Positions 19,916-29,706 of a stretch of DNA of 64,000 bases are shown here, piece after piece. The translations under genes and the position numbers were made by a program. Each line of letters starts with the position of its first letter. The stretch's first letter is position 1. This DNA is from Pelotalea chapellei (GTDB lineage Bacteria > Desulfobacterota > Desulfuromonadia > Geobacterales > Pseudopelobacteraceae), in NCBI RefSeq assembly GCF_018531195.1, contig NZ_JAHDYS010000013.1, forward strand, positions 62,001 through 126,000, in the 5' to 3' direction. The notes under the pieces were generated by a model. That model saw nothing but the letters and a program-made list of their open reading frames with translations, did no database searches and was not told the origin of the DNA.

Positions 19916-19995
19916 TTCTCACACAGAGGCACAAAGGCACGAAGATGTTTTTATTATAAATACCGTTCTCTGTGGTCTTCGTGGCTTCGCGTGAT
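19916..19995. repeat. Dispersed intergenic repeat, inverted pair
   Basis: Two arms 20 bp apart: TCACACAGAGGCACAAAGGC and on through ACGAAGA (19916-19945), and CTCTGTGGTCTTCGTGGC and following bases (19966-19994). The second is roughly the reverse complement of the first (CACRAAG...CACAGAG pattern). This kind of CACGAAG/CACAGAG repeat is common between genes in diverse proteobacteria. It separates prkA and yeaH. Confidence 0.65.
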
Positions 19996-20037
19996 CAATA
20001 GTCTGAAAAAAAGCTCTTCCTCCGCCGAATTTGAATA

Positions 20038-22092
20038 TCAATTTTCATCTTCCTGAGTGCAGAAGTACTCAATCGTCTTTTGGGCGCATGTACGGCAGTA
20101 CCCAAGCTTATTGAGCATGGTATTGATCATGCGGTCATACAACTTCTGATTCTCTTCATTTGTACGATTCGCAAGGGCGCCGATGAGGCTGCCGGCACCG
20201 GCGATGTCGGATTTAAGCCGTACCTCCGTGATGGCCTTTACCAATTCCAGATTGTCCATGAAGTCATAGTTAGGATCCATAGAGATCTTCTGGCCATAGA
20301 TCTTTCGGATGGAGGTGCGGAAAGAGTCTCGCTGTTCCTCAGTCTTCAGTCCGATGCGCTCCTCAACACTCTTCACATAACGTTCATCGATCTTCAGCGC
20401 CCTCAACTCGCCACTCTGGGGATCCTTGTATTTCCACATCCTGTCGGGCCCCAGGTTTTCCGCATCGATGCCGATGATCATGTTGACATAATTCATCACA
20501 TCCCGGCGAATGGCATGGGGCTCATCCATGTAGGCATTGAACATCTCGGTCATGATTCGTTCCCGGTACAGACCCTTGGCAACCTTCAGATCCTCCAGGT
20601 ATTTGGCCCTGTCATTGGTATCGACCACATAATCCAATACAACCCGCTCCAGCGTCTTGAAAACATCATAGGCCACCATACAGCGCCCTTCGTTGGTTTC
20701 CGAACTTTCCACCAGCAGCTGAACCGCACGGCCCAGGCTGCGGTGGCCCAGCCCCTTCTGGCCGAAGCGCTTGGTGATATCAGGCTCCTGGCCCAGTGTA
20801 TCGATTACCTCTGCCAGGGCCTTGATGCTCTTTTCACCGGCAATTTCTCCTGCAGATAGTTTCATGGTTTCGATAGAAGTCAGTTTTTCAGAACGCGGGA
20901 AGCGGGTAAGTACCACTCCCACCGAAGCGGCATAGTTCAGGTTCGGGTCCTGGTGCAGAGGTTCACTTGTCAGGGTGGTCTTGGTATCGCTGCCGATGGC
21001 ATAGGAGGTAAGTCCCTCCTGCAGCCTATAGTTGGTGTTATGGGAGACATAGCAGATCCGGCAGCGGTCCACGATAGGCGCCTCTTCTTTTTCCGCGAGA
21101 AACCGATTGAACTCGGAGTTATTGCTGGTGGCGATGATCAAGGTGTCGATCGGCCATTTAAAACCATCCATCTCGATGGCACGGTTCTGAATTACCCCCA
21201 GATACACCTGCACCAGGTCTTTCTTGTTTTTGAAGATCTCATCAGAGAAATGAATACCTCCCCCGGCGACCCTCGCCAGTGCACCGCGCCGCAGGTCAAA
21301 GCGATACGGGTTGTTTGTGTCGCTGATGTACAGTAGCCGCTGGATTGATTCCTCCCCAAGAAGATCGACGGAAGAGGAGGTGATCTTGTCCTTGGCTGGA
21401 TACTTGCCGGTGAGTGTGCCCAGACTTTCACTCATCGGCACCGGGATCACCTCTACGAATCCCAGCATTTTATCCAAATCTCCCCCGCAAAAATCCCTTA
21501 TCTCGCTCCAGATATATCCGCTACAGGCACCAAGAGGACGATAATTTCCGTAAACCCGCTCCAGTTCCCCCTCGCTAAAGCCACCTTTTTCTGCAAGGAA
21601 CCGCCGGTTCTCTTCCGCAGGTTCAAAGAAGTTCATGGCCAGGATCATGGGATCTTCATAGGTCTGGGAATCATAGAGCTTGATTTTGCCGTAATGCTCC
21701 AGCTGATTGAGACCGGTGTAGCGGAAGGTATAGCGCCGGTTGTGCGGTGCGGAGAGAAAAGAGCGATACAAGGAACAGAGATATTCCACAAAAAACGTTT
21801 TCCCGTTTCCCGGTTCACCAACAAGAACAAAGGCCATTTCCTTGCTGGAGCCCCCTTCGGCAGCATCCTTTACATAGGAAACAAAGCTGTTGATCTCGTC
21901 AAACATGCCGATGGTGTGCTTTCTGCCGCTGCGAAAGATCTTGAAGTCATAGGTAGTCCTGCCATTCACCACGACCTTTTCAAAACCGCCCCCCAAAATC
22001 ATGCGCGCTACAGATTGGAAGGCATTTTCAAACGATCTTTGCTGCTCTTTAACCGCTGTAATGTGCTGAATCAGATTATCGTGGGGAGCCAT
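20038..22092 (-). CDS. prkA: PrkA-family serine protein kinase (YeaG type)
   Basis: A 684-residue cytoplasmic serine kinase with an N-terminal AAA-like ATPase domain (P-loop GEPGNGKT) and a C-terminal PrkA domain (MTEMFNAYMDEPHAIRRDV, DAENLGPDRMW). E. coli YeaG (about 640 aa) is the model; it acts with YeaH in nitrogen and carbon starvation adaptation. The frame opens at 22281, but ATG 22092 has GGAGG 10 nt upstream and gives the normal family N-terminus; the extra codons run into a repeat element. It is first in the prkA-yeaH-spoVR-prkA2 series, so the promoter probably lies just upstream, near copy B of the palindrome. Confidence 0.93.
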   Translation of the reverse strand: MAPHDNLIQHITAVKEQQRSFENAFQSVARMILGGGFEKVVVNGRTTYDFKIFRSGRKHTIGMFDEINSFVSYVKDAAEGGSSKEMAFVLVGEPGNGKTFFVEYLCSLYRSFLSAPHNRRYTFRYTGLNQLEHYGKIKLYDSQTYEDPMILAMNFFEPAEENRRFLAEKGGFSEGELERVYGNYRPLGACSGYIWSEIRDFCGGDLDKMLGFVEVIPVPMSESLGTLTGKYPAKDKITSSSVDLLGEESIQRLLYISDTNNPYRFDLRRGALARVAGGGIHFSDEIFKNKKDLVQVYLGVIQNRAIEMDGFKWPIDTLIIATSNNSEFNRFLAEKEEAPIVDRCRICYVSHNTNYRLQEGLTSYAIGSDTKTTLTSEPLHQDPNLNYAASVGVVLTRFPRSEKLTSIETMKLSAGEIAGEKSIKALAEVIDTLGQEPDITKRFGQKGLGHRSLGRAVQLLVESSETNEGRCMVAYDVFKTLERVVLDYVVDTNDRAKYLEDLKVAKGLYRERIMTEMFNAYMDEPHAIRRDVMNYVNMIIGIDAENLGPDRMWKYKDPQSGELRALKIDERYVKSVEERIGLKTEEQRDSFRTSIRKIYGQKISMDPNYDFMDNLELVKAITEVRLKSDIAGAGSLIGALANRTNEENQKLYDRMINTMLNKLGYCRTCAQKTIEYFCTQEDEN

Positions 22093-22164
22093 CGGGTAGT
22101 TTCCTCCGTGCGGATTTCCATGCATTCCTACGGATAAGTATTGAACATTTTCCCAATTAGACAA

Positions 22165-22339
22165 GTTTCCATCCGGAGACTCCGGATGGAACTGCTGGTT
22201 TCCGATTCGGAAAGGAGGAATTTTTTGTCCTGGCAAGGAAATCAAGGGATTACTTGTGAGGCGTACATAGGTACGCCGCACAAGTAATCCCGAAGATTGA
22301 CACCACCAGGGCGAAAAAGAACCCTTTCCGGACGGAAAC
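22165..22339. mobile_element. MITE-like palindromic element (copy B) upstream of prkA
   Basis: Terminal inverted repeats GTTTCCATCCGGA/TCCGGACGGAAAC (13 bp, one mismatch) bound 175 nt and are flanked by the direct repeat TAGACAA (22158-22164 and 22340-22346), as a target duplication would be. Inside are a 22168-22191 hairpin, TTTTTTGTCCTGGC pairing with ACCAGGGCGAAAAA, and a 21-bp arm pair around GGCGTAC/GTACGCC. It contains no coding frame. Mobility is inferred from structure. Confidence 0.55.
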
Positions 22340-22400
22340 TAGACAAGCGCACACATATTCCTGTTTGGACATCTGGACGGCATTCAACATAGAAAAATAA

Positions 22401-22433
22401 AAATAAATTTGCTTATGCACTTTAAATTTATTT
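22401..22433. promoter_or_regulatory. AT-rich inverted repeat upstream of the porin-cytochrome operon
   Basis: AAATAAATTT (22401-22410) and AAATTTATTT (22424-22433) are perfect inverted repeats with a 13-nt spacer. They lie about 90 nt before the porin start, in an AT-rich stretch unlike its surroundings. The remaining bases of the 22340-22522 gap show nothing else; this is probably the promoter region. Confidence 0.35.
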
Positions 22434-22522
22434 AATTTGTTTCATAATTACCCCTAAGGTTGTGTGACATGCACTCCAGCCGAAGCATTTATTTCCATCA
22501 AACCAGAAAGGAGGTCGATCAA

Positions 22523-23749
22523 ATGGCACTGAAATGGTTTCTGTGCATAGTGGCATTTCTTCCGCTACTGGCCGCATTACCGGCACGAGCGGCTGAAGTG
22601 CATGGCAGGAGCTCCACTCAGCTTCTGTGGTTCAACAACTTTTTCAATCAGCGAAAACAGGCGGAATTTGCACAGTACTTGAATCTGTCGGTCCTTAATG
22701 TTGACAGGGAGGGAAAGCTTTCCTTCCAGGGGTACGGCCGGGTGACCCAGGATGTGCGCAACAGTGAGGGGTTGAACGGGAGACTATATTACCTGTATGG
22801 CGATTATCGGGGACTGTACGACAAGGTTGATATCAGGCTAGGCAGGCAGTGGATTAATTATGCTGCAGGTACGGCGCTGATCGATGGCGGGCAGATCGAA
22901 CTGCGAAAGGTGGGACCGGTTGGATTTTCCATCATGGGTGGCAGGAACGTTTTCTTTGATCTGTATGGCGAAGGAACGCGCAAGGAGGATTTTGTCTTTG
23001 GTACTGCCGCCTATCTGACAGGTTTCAAGAATACAGATGCCGAAGTGAGCTATTTCCTGAAGCTTGATAAGAGCGGCATGGCCAGGAATCAGGTGGGGGG
23101 CGTATTCAAGCAATACCTGTTCAATGCTGTCAAGGTGTATGCCAATACACGATATGACATTGTCAGTGAAACGTTCATGGAGATGCTGGCAGGAGTAAAA
23201 GTATTCCCTACCTCAAAACTCGTTCTGACGGGTGAGTGGTACCAGAGTTATCCAATATTCGATGCCACCTCGATCTATTCGGTATTTGCCGTGGACCGCT
23301 ACCAGGAAGGGGTCTTCCGGGTTGATTACACCGTTAACGACATGATCTCCATTCATGGCGGCTACAACCGGCAGGACTACGGCGAAGGCGGCTTCGGCAA
23401 CGACGGCACAGCTGATGTCGTCGAAGTTGGCCTGGGTCTGCGTCCGCTGAGCAACCTGATGTTAAACCTGACCTACAACCACCGCAACGGTTACGGCGGC
23501 AAACTGGATGGTGGAATTGCAGAAGTAACATACAACCCGATCAAAGCGCTGGAGCTGGCGGCGGGATTGCACTTCGACGTGTATGAACGTGACCGGTCGA
23601 CCGGAGAAGAAACTGCACGACGTTACTGGGGCGGAGCAAAGTACAAATTTACTGACAAAATGTCCGCTTCCGTACGGGTTGAGGATAATGTCAACGTGCG
23701 CTTCAGCAATGACTGGCAGGGGCGCGCGGTGTTCAACTATGATTTTTAG
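22523..23749 (+). CDS. Outer-membrane beta-barrel porin of a porin-cytochrome electron conduit
   Basis: A 408-residue exported protein with signal peptide MALKWFLCIVAFLPLLAALP and cleavage after ARA. The mature part is amphipathic beta-strand throughout, ends in aromatic YDF (typical of barrel insertion), and carries no heme motif. It is immediately followed by two multiheme cytochrome genes. That is the arrangement of Geobacter conduits (Ext, Omb-Oma-Omc), in which the barrel holds cytochromes across the outer membrane for extracellular electron transfer. AAAGGAGG lies before ATG 22523; earlier codons are unlikely. Conduit membership is inferred from gene order and fold features. Confidence 0.82.
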   Translation: MALKWFLCIVAFLPLLAALPARAAEVHGRSSTQLLWFNNFFNQRKQAEFAQYLNLSVLNVDREGKLSFQGYGRVTQDVRNSEGLNGRLYYLYGDYRGLYDKVDIRLGRQWINYAAGTALIDGGQIELRKVGPVGFSIMGGRNVFFDLYGEGTRKEDFVFGTAAYLTGFKNTDAEVSYFLKLDKSGMARNQVGGVFKQYLFNAVKVYANTRYDIVSETFMEMLAGVKVFPTSKLVLTGEWYQSYPIFDATSIYSVFAVDRYQEGVFRVDYTVNDMISIHGGYNRQDYGEGGFGNDGTADVVEVGLGLRPLSNLMLNLTYNHRNGYGGKLDGGIAEVTYNPIKALELAAGLHFDVYERDRSTGEETARRYWGGAKYKFTDKMSASVRVEDNVNVRFSNDWQGRAVFNYDF

Positions 23750-23762
23750 AAAGGAGGCGCCG

Positions 23763-24434
23763 GTGAAAAAGATCTTTGCAATGGTTGTGCTTTTGGGATG
23801 TGCCCTTGTGTATCTCCAGCAGGTGTCTTTTGCTGCAAAGATGGCACACAAGGAATATGCCAGGATGAATATAGGGGAATGCAATGACTGCCATAAGGGA
23901 GAGGGAATTTCTCCAAACCATGAGGCAGATTTCGTTCGTAACCACCGGGTTCTGGCCAGCAAGGCCGGCAACAACTGCGGGGAGTGCCATGATCAGGCCT
24001 GGTGCCTGGATTGCCACCAGGGGGGCGGAAATGGCGAAAACCTGAATCAGTCCAATTTCGGGCGGGATTACAAGCCCAAAAACCATCGCAGCGACTTTAT
24101 CAACATACATCCCATGAAGGCCTTGGACAATCCGCAGCAATGCTACCGTTGTCATGATGAAAGAGCGTTCTGCAACTCCTGCCACAGCCGCTTTCCGAGG
24201 AGCTCGATGCGGATCAAGTCACATTTGCGGAGCGGCAACACCCAAACCTTCATGTGGACCAGTGAACATGCCACCGAAGCACGACGAAATCTGCAGTCAT
24301 GCCAAAGCTGCCACGCCGGCGGCGATGTCTGTCTGCGATGCCACAGTGCAACGAGTGGTGCAAAAGTAAGCCCACATCCAAGAGGATTCAAGGAGAGCAA
24401 CAGGAACAACAATACATGCAAGGTGTGCCATTAG
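23763..24434 (+). CDS. Periplasmic octaheme c-type cytochrome
   Basis: A 223-residue exported protein starting at GTG 23763 (AAAGGAGG, 5-nt spacing), 13 nt after the porin. Signal peptide with cleavage after SFA. The hydrophobic core contains LLGC, so a lipoprotein signal cannot be excluded, but the residues after that Cys are hydrophobic. Eight CxxCH heme sites are visible: CNDCH, CGECH, CLDCH, CYRCH, CNSCH, CQSCH, CLRCH and CKVCH. The last forms the very C-terminus, directly before the stop. Probably the periplasmic partner of the porin, receiving electrons from inner-membrane/periplasmic cytochromes. Confidence 0.9.
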   Translation: MKKIFAMVVLLGCALVYLQQVSFAAKMAHKEYARMNIGECNDCHKGEGISPNHEADFVRNHRVLASKAGNNCGECHDQAWCLDCHQGGGNGENLNQSNFGRDYKPKNHRSDFINIHPMKALDNPQQCYRCHDERAFCNSCHSRFPRSSMRIKSHLRSGNTQTFMWTSEHATEARRNLQSCQSCHAGGDVCLRCHSATSGAKVSPHPRGFKESNRNNNTCKVCH

Positions 24435-24478
24435 CTGGCGAGATGCCCAACGAAAATCCACAGAAAGGAGAGAATGGT

Positions 24479-26083
24479 ATGAAGAATAAGATACTGAGGA
24501 TGTTTTCATTGTTTTCGCTGCTGCTGGTGGCAATAACCGCCGGATGTGGTTCCGACAGAAAAGAGGGCAGCGGCCAATCCGAAACCTTCAGGGCCTCTGC
24601 CGCGTGCATTGAGTGCCATGCCGTGAACAAGATTTCTCCTGTAACCGGAGGAACCATTGTCACCGAATGGCAGCGATCTGCTCATAATACGCAGAATGGT
24701 GCCGCCTGTACGGCCTGCCATATCAACAATGGTCATCCACAGGGCGGATCAATCATTAAGGCCGTTCCCGACACTCAATGCCAGACCTGTCATACCGTCG
24801 TCAGACTTGGAACGCCGCATTTCTCCAACTTTACAACCAGCCTGGCCGCCCAGTATATCAGCCAGACGGATGCACCTGAAGTTCAGTGCCGTCAATGCCA
24901 CAACCCCCATGACACAACCACACTTCTTCAGTACAACAGGGATTGGGCTGACTCGGGACACGGCAGCACAAAATATGTTCCTGGCGATGCCAATGCCAGC
25001 AGTGTCAACTCGCATTATCCCTGGACAACTGCCAGCCGTGACGTTTGTTCCAAATGCCATACAACCAGCGGCTATAAAAAAGTTTCCAGTGGTGCAGCAA
25101 GTGTCCTGACGACGACCAATACGACGACGAATACCTCCACCACAACAGTAACACCCAATGCCCCGCTCATGAGCAATAACAAGAAAAACGAAACCATCAT
25201 GTGCTCGGCCTGCCACATTAACTACAGCTGGACCCGGCGTGTGATAGGTGCCCAAACGCTTGAATACACCTATGATTCCGACCTTGTGCCTGGTGGAGGT
25301 TCCGATCCGTTTGCAGGTCCGGCTCCTGCGACTGTCGATGGTCTGACTGCTGCTGCTGCCGTAGTACTACCTAATATCGGAGATTCCAACCTCTGCGTAG
25401 TCTGTCACAGCGGCCGCGGCAACTTCCAGTCCGTTCGTTCAAGCCGCTTTGAAGGTCACCATGCTCCGACCGGTGCAGATCTGTATGCCGATTTGACACA
25501 TGTTGGTTTCGAATTCGACGGCCGGGTCTATACAAAGCCTGCCTTCTTCGCCCATCCAAACATTGGTCTTACAACAGGTGCAGGCCCGTGCGTAAGCTGC
25601 CACATGAAATCAACAAAGAGCCATACATTTGAAGTGGTCACCAAAAACACCAGCGGGACCATCACTGCAATCAACAGCCAGGCTGTGTGCAACGGTTGCC
25701 ACAGCGACATGACACCGGCAACGCTTAATCAGGAAGCTCTTGGGTATCGGCAAGCCGGAAAACTGCTGACTGACTACCTGGACAATATAGTTCCCAATAA
25801 GCCCAATTACACCGGAGCAGCAATTCTCAGAGCAACTACCCCTCAGATCAATGCGCTGCACGTCAATACCTATGGTGCAGTCCAGAACTCCCTCCTGGTC
25901 ACTGAAGACCCAGGCGGCTATACCCATAACCGTTTTTACCTGAAGCGTCTGCTCTTCGACTCTATCGATTGGCTTGATAATCATGTATTTGACGGCACAA
26001 TTACTATCGATGCCGCAGTTTATCCAAACGCTGCTGCATGGTTTAATGCTGCAGCAGGCACAGGGATTGCCACCCGTCCATAA
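24479..26083 (+). CDS. Outer-membrane lipoprotein nonaheme c-type cytochrome
   Basis: A 534-residue lipoprotein cytochrome; lipobox ITAGC at about residue 23, ribosome site AAAGGAG 8 nt before ATG 24479. Nine CxxCH sites: CIECH, CTACH, CQTCH, CRQCH, CSKCH, CSACH, CVVCH, CVSCH and CNGCH. A Thr/Asn-rich stretch (TTTNTTTNTSTTT) separates the fifth and sixth hemes, and the last 130 residues lack hemes. As third gene of the operon it is the likely cell-surface member of the porin-cytochrome conduit. Surface exposure and electron acceptors are inferred. Confidence 0.88.
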   Translation: MKNKILRMFSLFSLLLVAITAGCGSDRKEGSGQSETFRASAACIECHAVNKISPVTGGTIVTEWQRSAHNTQNGAACTACHINNGHPQGGSIIKAVPDTQCQTCHTVVRLGTPHFSNFTTSLAAQYISQTDAPEVQCRQCHNPHDTTTLLQYNRDWADSGHGSTKYVPGDANASSVNSHYPWTTASRDVCSKCHTTSGYKKVSSGAASVLTTTNTTTNTSTTTVTPNAPLMSNNKKNETIMCSACHINYSWTRRVIGAQTLEYTYDSDLVPGGGSDPFAGPAPATVDGLTAAAAVVLPNIGDSNLCVVCHSGRGNFQSVRSSRFEGHHAPTGADLYADLTHVGFEFDGRVYTKPAFFAHPNIGLTTGAGPCVSCHMKSTKSHTFEVVTKNTSGTITAINSQAVCNGCHSDMTPATLNQEALGYRQAGKLLTDYLDNIVPNKPNYTGAAILRATTPQINALHVNTYGAVQNSLLVTEDPGGYTHNRFYLKRLLFDSIDWLDNHVFDGTITIDAAVYPNAAAWFNAAAGTGIATRP

Positions 26084-26109
26084 AAGCAGGTGAATAACAG
26101 CTGGAATCT

Positions 26110-26152
26110 AATCGCCCATCCGGGAACGCACAGCGTTTCTGGGTGGGCGATT
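26110..26152 (+). terminator. Hairpin after the cytochrome operon
   Basis: AATCGCCCA/TGGGCGATT 9-bp perfect outer stem with additional pairing GAACGC/GCGTTT inside. There is no T-run, so it may act as a 3' stabiliser or an imperfect terminator. Confidence 0.5.
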
Positions 26153-26355
26153 CAGCATTATGCATGGTGTGAGAGACAGCAGCATGGAATGCCAAGCCGC
26201 AATCATTGACAGATTTAGATATTGCAAACACTCCTCCTCTGTGGCACTTTTCGCAATCCACTAAAGGGATACTCTTGATTTAGCTTGAGCCGTCACTTTG
26301 TAAATATGTTCCCATCTTCCATATTCTTCCCTACATCAATCAATGCGAGTGCCCC

Positions 26356-27066
26356 ATGAATATCCTTACTATCGACACCTCAACCTCCCTGGCAAGTGTT
26401 GCCATAACACGTGACGCAGCCCTGGTCGCCGAATCGGTTTTCCTCTGCGACAGGTCCCTTTCCGCTCGTCTGATTCCTGAGATAGAACGTCTGTTGGATG
26501 TTGCGGGGCTTGCCATGGAAGATATCGATCTTTTTGCCGGTTCAGTCGGCCCAGGTTCTTTCACCGGCGTGCGTGCCGGCCTAGCAACCTTGCAGGGACT
26601 CAGCCTTGCAACCGGCAAAAAATGCGCCGGTTTTTCATCACTGGCCCTGCTCGCCATGAATTTCGCGCTCAACCCGTCACTTGTCTGCACCATGCTGGAT
26701 GCCCGCAAACAGGAAGTGTATGCCGCCCTCTTCGACTCTTCGCAGACAATTCCGCTTCCACTGATTCAGGATTGTGTCCTTCCCCCGGAGCGTTTTCTTC
26801 AGCTGCTCGAACCATGGGGCAATGCGCCAGTCATTTTTGCCGGAGAAGGTGCCCTGCGCTACCATGACCTGATCAGCGAAACACTGGGAGCACGAGCCGT
26901 TTTTGCTTCTGCTGCGCATAACGTCGGACGTGCCGGGAATGGTACAGTTTTAGCCCGGCATGCCACACCCGCCGCACCTGATCAGCTTTTGCCCGTGTAC
27001 CTGCGAGCATCGGAAGCTGAATATGCCAAGCTGAACCGGCAGCAGTCAAAGCCAGCAGGAAATTGA
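26356..27066 (+). CDS. tsaB: tRNA threonylcarbamoyladenosine biosynthesis protein TsaB
   Basis: Part of the TsaBDE complex that forms the t6A modification of ANN-decoding tRNAs. 236 residues of the ASKHA fold, starting MNILTIDTSTS, with the family motif VGPGSFTGVRAGLAT near residue 70 and MLDARKQEVYAAL near 115. No strong ribosome site before ATG 26356. It is not obviously in an operon with tsaE, rimI or tsaD here. It precedes sucCD with a 107-nt AT-rich gap that carries its own promoter. Confidence 0.93.
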   Translation: MNILTIDTSTSLASVAITRDAALVAESVFLCDRSLSARLIPEIERLLDVAGLAMEDIDLFAGSVGPGSFTGVRAGLATLQGLSLATGKKCAGFSSLALLAMNFALNPSLVCTMLDARKQEVYAALFDSSQTIPLPLIQDCVLPPERFLQLLEPWGNAPVIFAGEGALRYHDLISETLGARAVFASAAHNVGRAGNGTVLARHATPAAPDQLLPVYLRASEAEYAKLNRQQSKPAGN

Positions 27067-27094
27067 TTCCTGCTTTTTACTTTTAATAAATATT

Positions 27095-27125
27095 TTGATC
27101 TTTAATAAAAGGATCTTGTATACAA
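27095..27125 (+). promoter_or_regulatory. Possible sucCD promoter with overlapping palindromic operator
   Basis: TTGATC (27095-27100) and TATACA (27119-27124) with 18-bp spacing could be a sigma-70 promoter. The perfect 10-bp palindrome TTGTATACAA (27116-27125) covers the -10 box. Palindromes of this form are bound by FadR-type GntR repressors in other bacteria; the regulator here is unknown. Confidence 0.45.
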
Positions 27126-27173
27126 AATATTACGCTGTTATAGTTTCGCAAAACTTTCCAATGGGGGCGTTCC

Positions 27174-28343
<1,170 letters not shown>

Positions 28344-28345
28344 GC

Positions 28346-29251
28346 ATGTCGATACTGATAGACAAGAACTCAAAAATTGTCGTACAGGGCATCACCGGTC
28401 GCAGCGGCCTCTTTCATACCCAGCAGTGCCGCGCCTATGGCACCAATATCGTTGCCGGGGTGACACCTGGTAAGGGAGGGATTCATATCGATGGTATCCC
28501 CGTATTTAATACAGTAGAAGAAGCGGTACGCTATACCAGGGCCAACGTATCCATGATTTTCGTTCCACCTCCAGGTGCGGCGGATGCAATTCTGGAGTCG
28601 TGCGATGCTGGACTGGATCTGGCAGTCTGCATAACCGAAGGGATTCCGGTGCGGGACATGGTCATGGCACGGGCGGTCCAGAAAGACAGCAAAACCAGGC
28701 TGGTTGGTCCCAACTGTCCCGGGGTGATCACTCCCGGTGAATGCAAATTGGGGATCATGCCTGGGTACATTCATAAACCCGGTAAAGTCGGGGTGGTGTC
28801 CCGCAGCGGCACCCTCACCTATGAAGCCGTCAAGCAGCTTTCCGATATCGGCCTGGGTCAATCCACCTGTGTCGGCATTGGTGGCGATCCGATCATCGGC
28901 ATGAAATTCATCGACGTGTTGCAACTGTTCAATGAAGACCCTGACACCGAGGCGGTTTTCATGATCGGTGAGATCGGCGGTGGAGCCGAAGAAGAAGCGG
29001 CTCACTGGATCAAAGAAAACATGAAAAAGCCGGTGGCAGCTTTTATTGCCGGCGTTACCGCCCCGCCAGGAAAGCGCATGGGCCATGCCGGCGCCATCAT
29101 CACCGGCGGCAAGGGCAAGGCGGAAGACAAGATCAAGACCCTCAATGATTGCGGTGTGGTTGTCGCCACCAGCCCTACCCGGATGGGGGGCGCCATGCAG
29201 GAAGCGCTGGATGCTGCCGGCACGACCATTGTGGATGCACCCTCAAAATAG
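28346..29251 (+). CDS. sucD: Succinyl-CoA synthetase, alpha subunit
   Basis: CoA-binding and phosphohistidine subunit of succinate-CoA ligase. 301 residues; the Rossmann CoA site ([20 protein letters not shown]), [19 protein letters not shown], and the active-site His in MGHAGAII near residue 249 are present. It starts 2 nt after the sucC stop and ends before a perfect terminator. Confidence 0.96.
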   Translation: MSILIDKNSKIVVQGITGRSGLFHTQQCRAYGTNIVAGVTPGKGGIHIDGIPVFNTVEEAVRYTRANVSMIFVPPPGAADAILESCDAGLDLAVCITEGIPVRDMVMARAVQKDSKTRLVGPNCPGVITPGECKLGIMPGYIHKPGKVGVVSRSGTLTYEAVKQLSDIGLGQSTCVGIGGDPIIGMKFIDVLQLFNEDPDTEAVFMIGEIGGGAEEEAAHWIKENMKKPVAAFIAGVTAPPGKRMGHAGAIITGGKGKAEDKIKTLNDCGVVVATSPTRMGGAMQEALDAAGTTIVDAPSK

Positions 29252-29273
29252 CCTAGAAACATTTTTTAAAAAT

Positions 29274-29318
29274 AAACGCCTCGTTTTCCAATGTGAAAAC
29301 GAGGCGTTTTTGTTTTTT
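29274..29318 (+). terminator. Strong intrinsic terminator after sucD
   Basis: A perfect 15-bp stem AAACGCCTCGTTTTC/GAAAACGAGGCGTTT with a 6-nt loop, followed by TTGTTTTTT. Confidence 0.95.
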
Positions 29319-29349
29319 GAAGCGATTAGGGAATTGGGTGAGACTTCAC

Positions 29350-29520
29350 AAATCTCATAACTCCTCCTATCCTCCTCTTGTCTCAAGAGGGAGACGCGAT
29401 GGCAAGTTCTTTGGTTAAATACTGAAAGCAGCGCCCGAAGCGTCCCTCCCCTTAAGCTAAGGAACCCACAGGACCTAAAGGAGGACAGGTGGGGTTAGCC
29501 GTTCCTGTGAGGAGGAAAGG
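29350..29520. repeat. Dispersed intergenic repeat region, copy 1
   Basis: The gene-free stretch 29319-29706 holds a small hairpin (CTCTTG-TCT-CAAGAG) and purine-rich blocks. Bases 29461-29485 (GGAACCCACAGGACCTAAAG and onward) match 44662-44686 at 21 of 25 positions. A TTTCCGG/CCGGAAA hairpin follows at 29583-29601. No coding frame is supported in this gap. Confidence 0.5.
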
Positions 29521-29706
29521 GACATGTAATTTGACGAACAGAGGTGCAGTTTATGATTGAAAAGTTATACTTACAGAAAGCTTTCCGGGGACAGCCGGAA
29601 AATGAATCGTTTGTCTGCTGCCTTTTTTATTGAACCTCTTTAGCAATATGATGTACTCATTAATGTACGTTTCACAATTCTTTTAATCTTCGTTGGAGAC
29701 AGCCGC

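Noticed and set aside
26043-26261. Minus-strand frame containing CEKCH, suggesting a cytochrome fragment
   Set aside because: Only one heme motif, no signal peptide, no ribosome site, and it runs through the terminator-like hairpin after the nonaheme cytochrome; probably chance.
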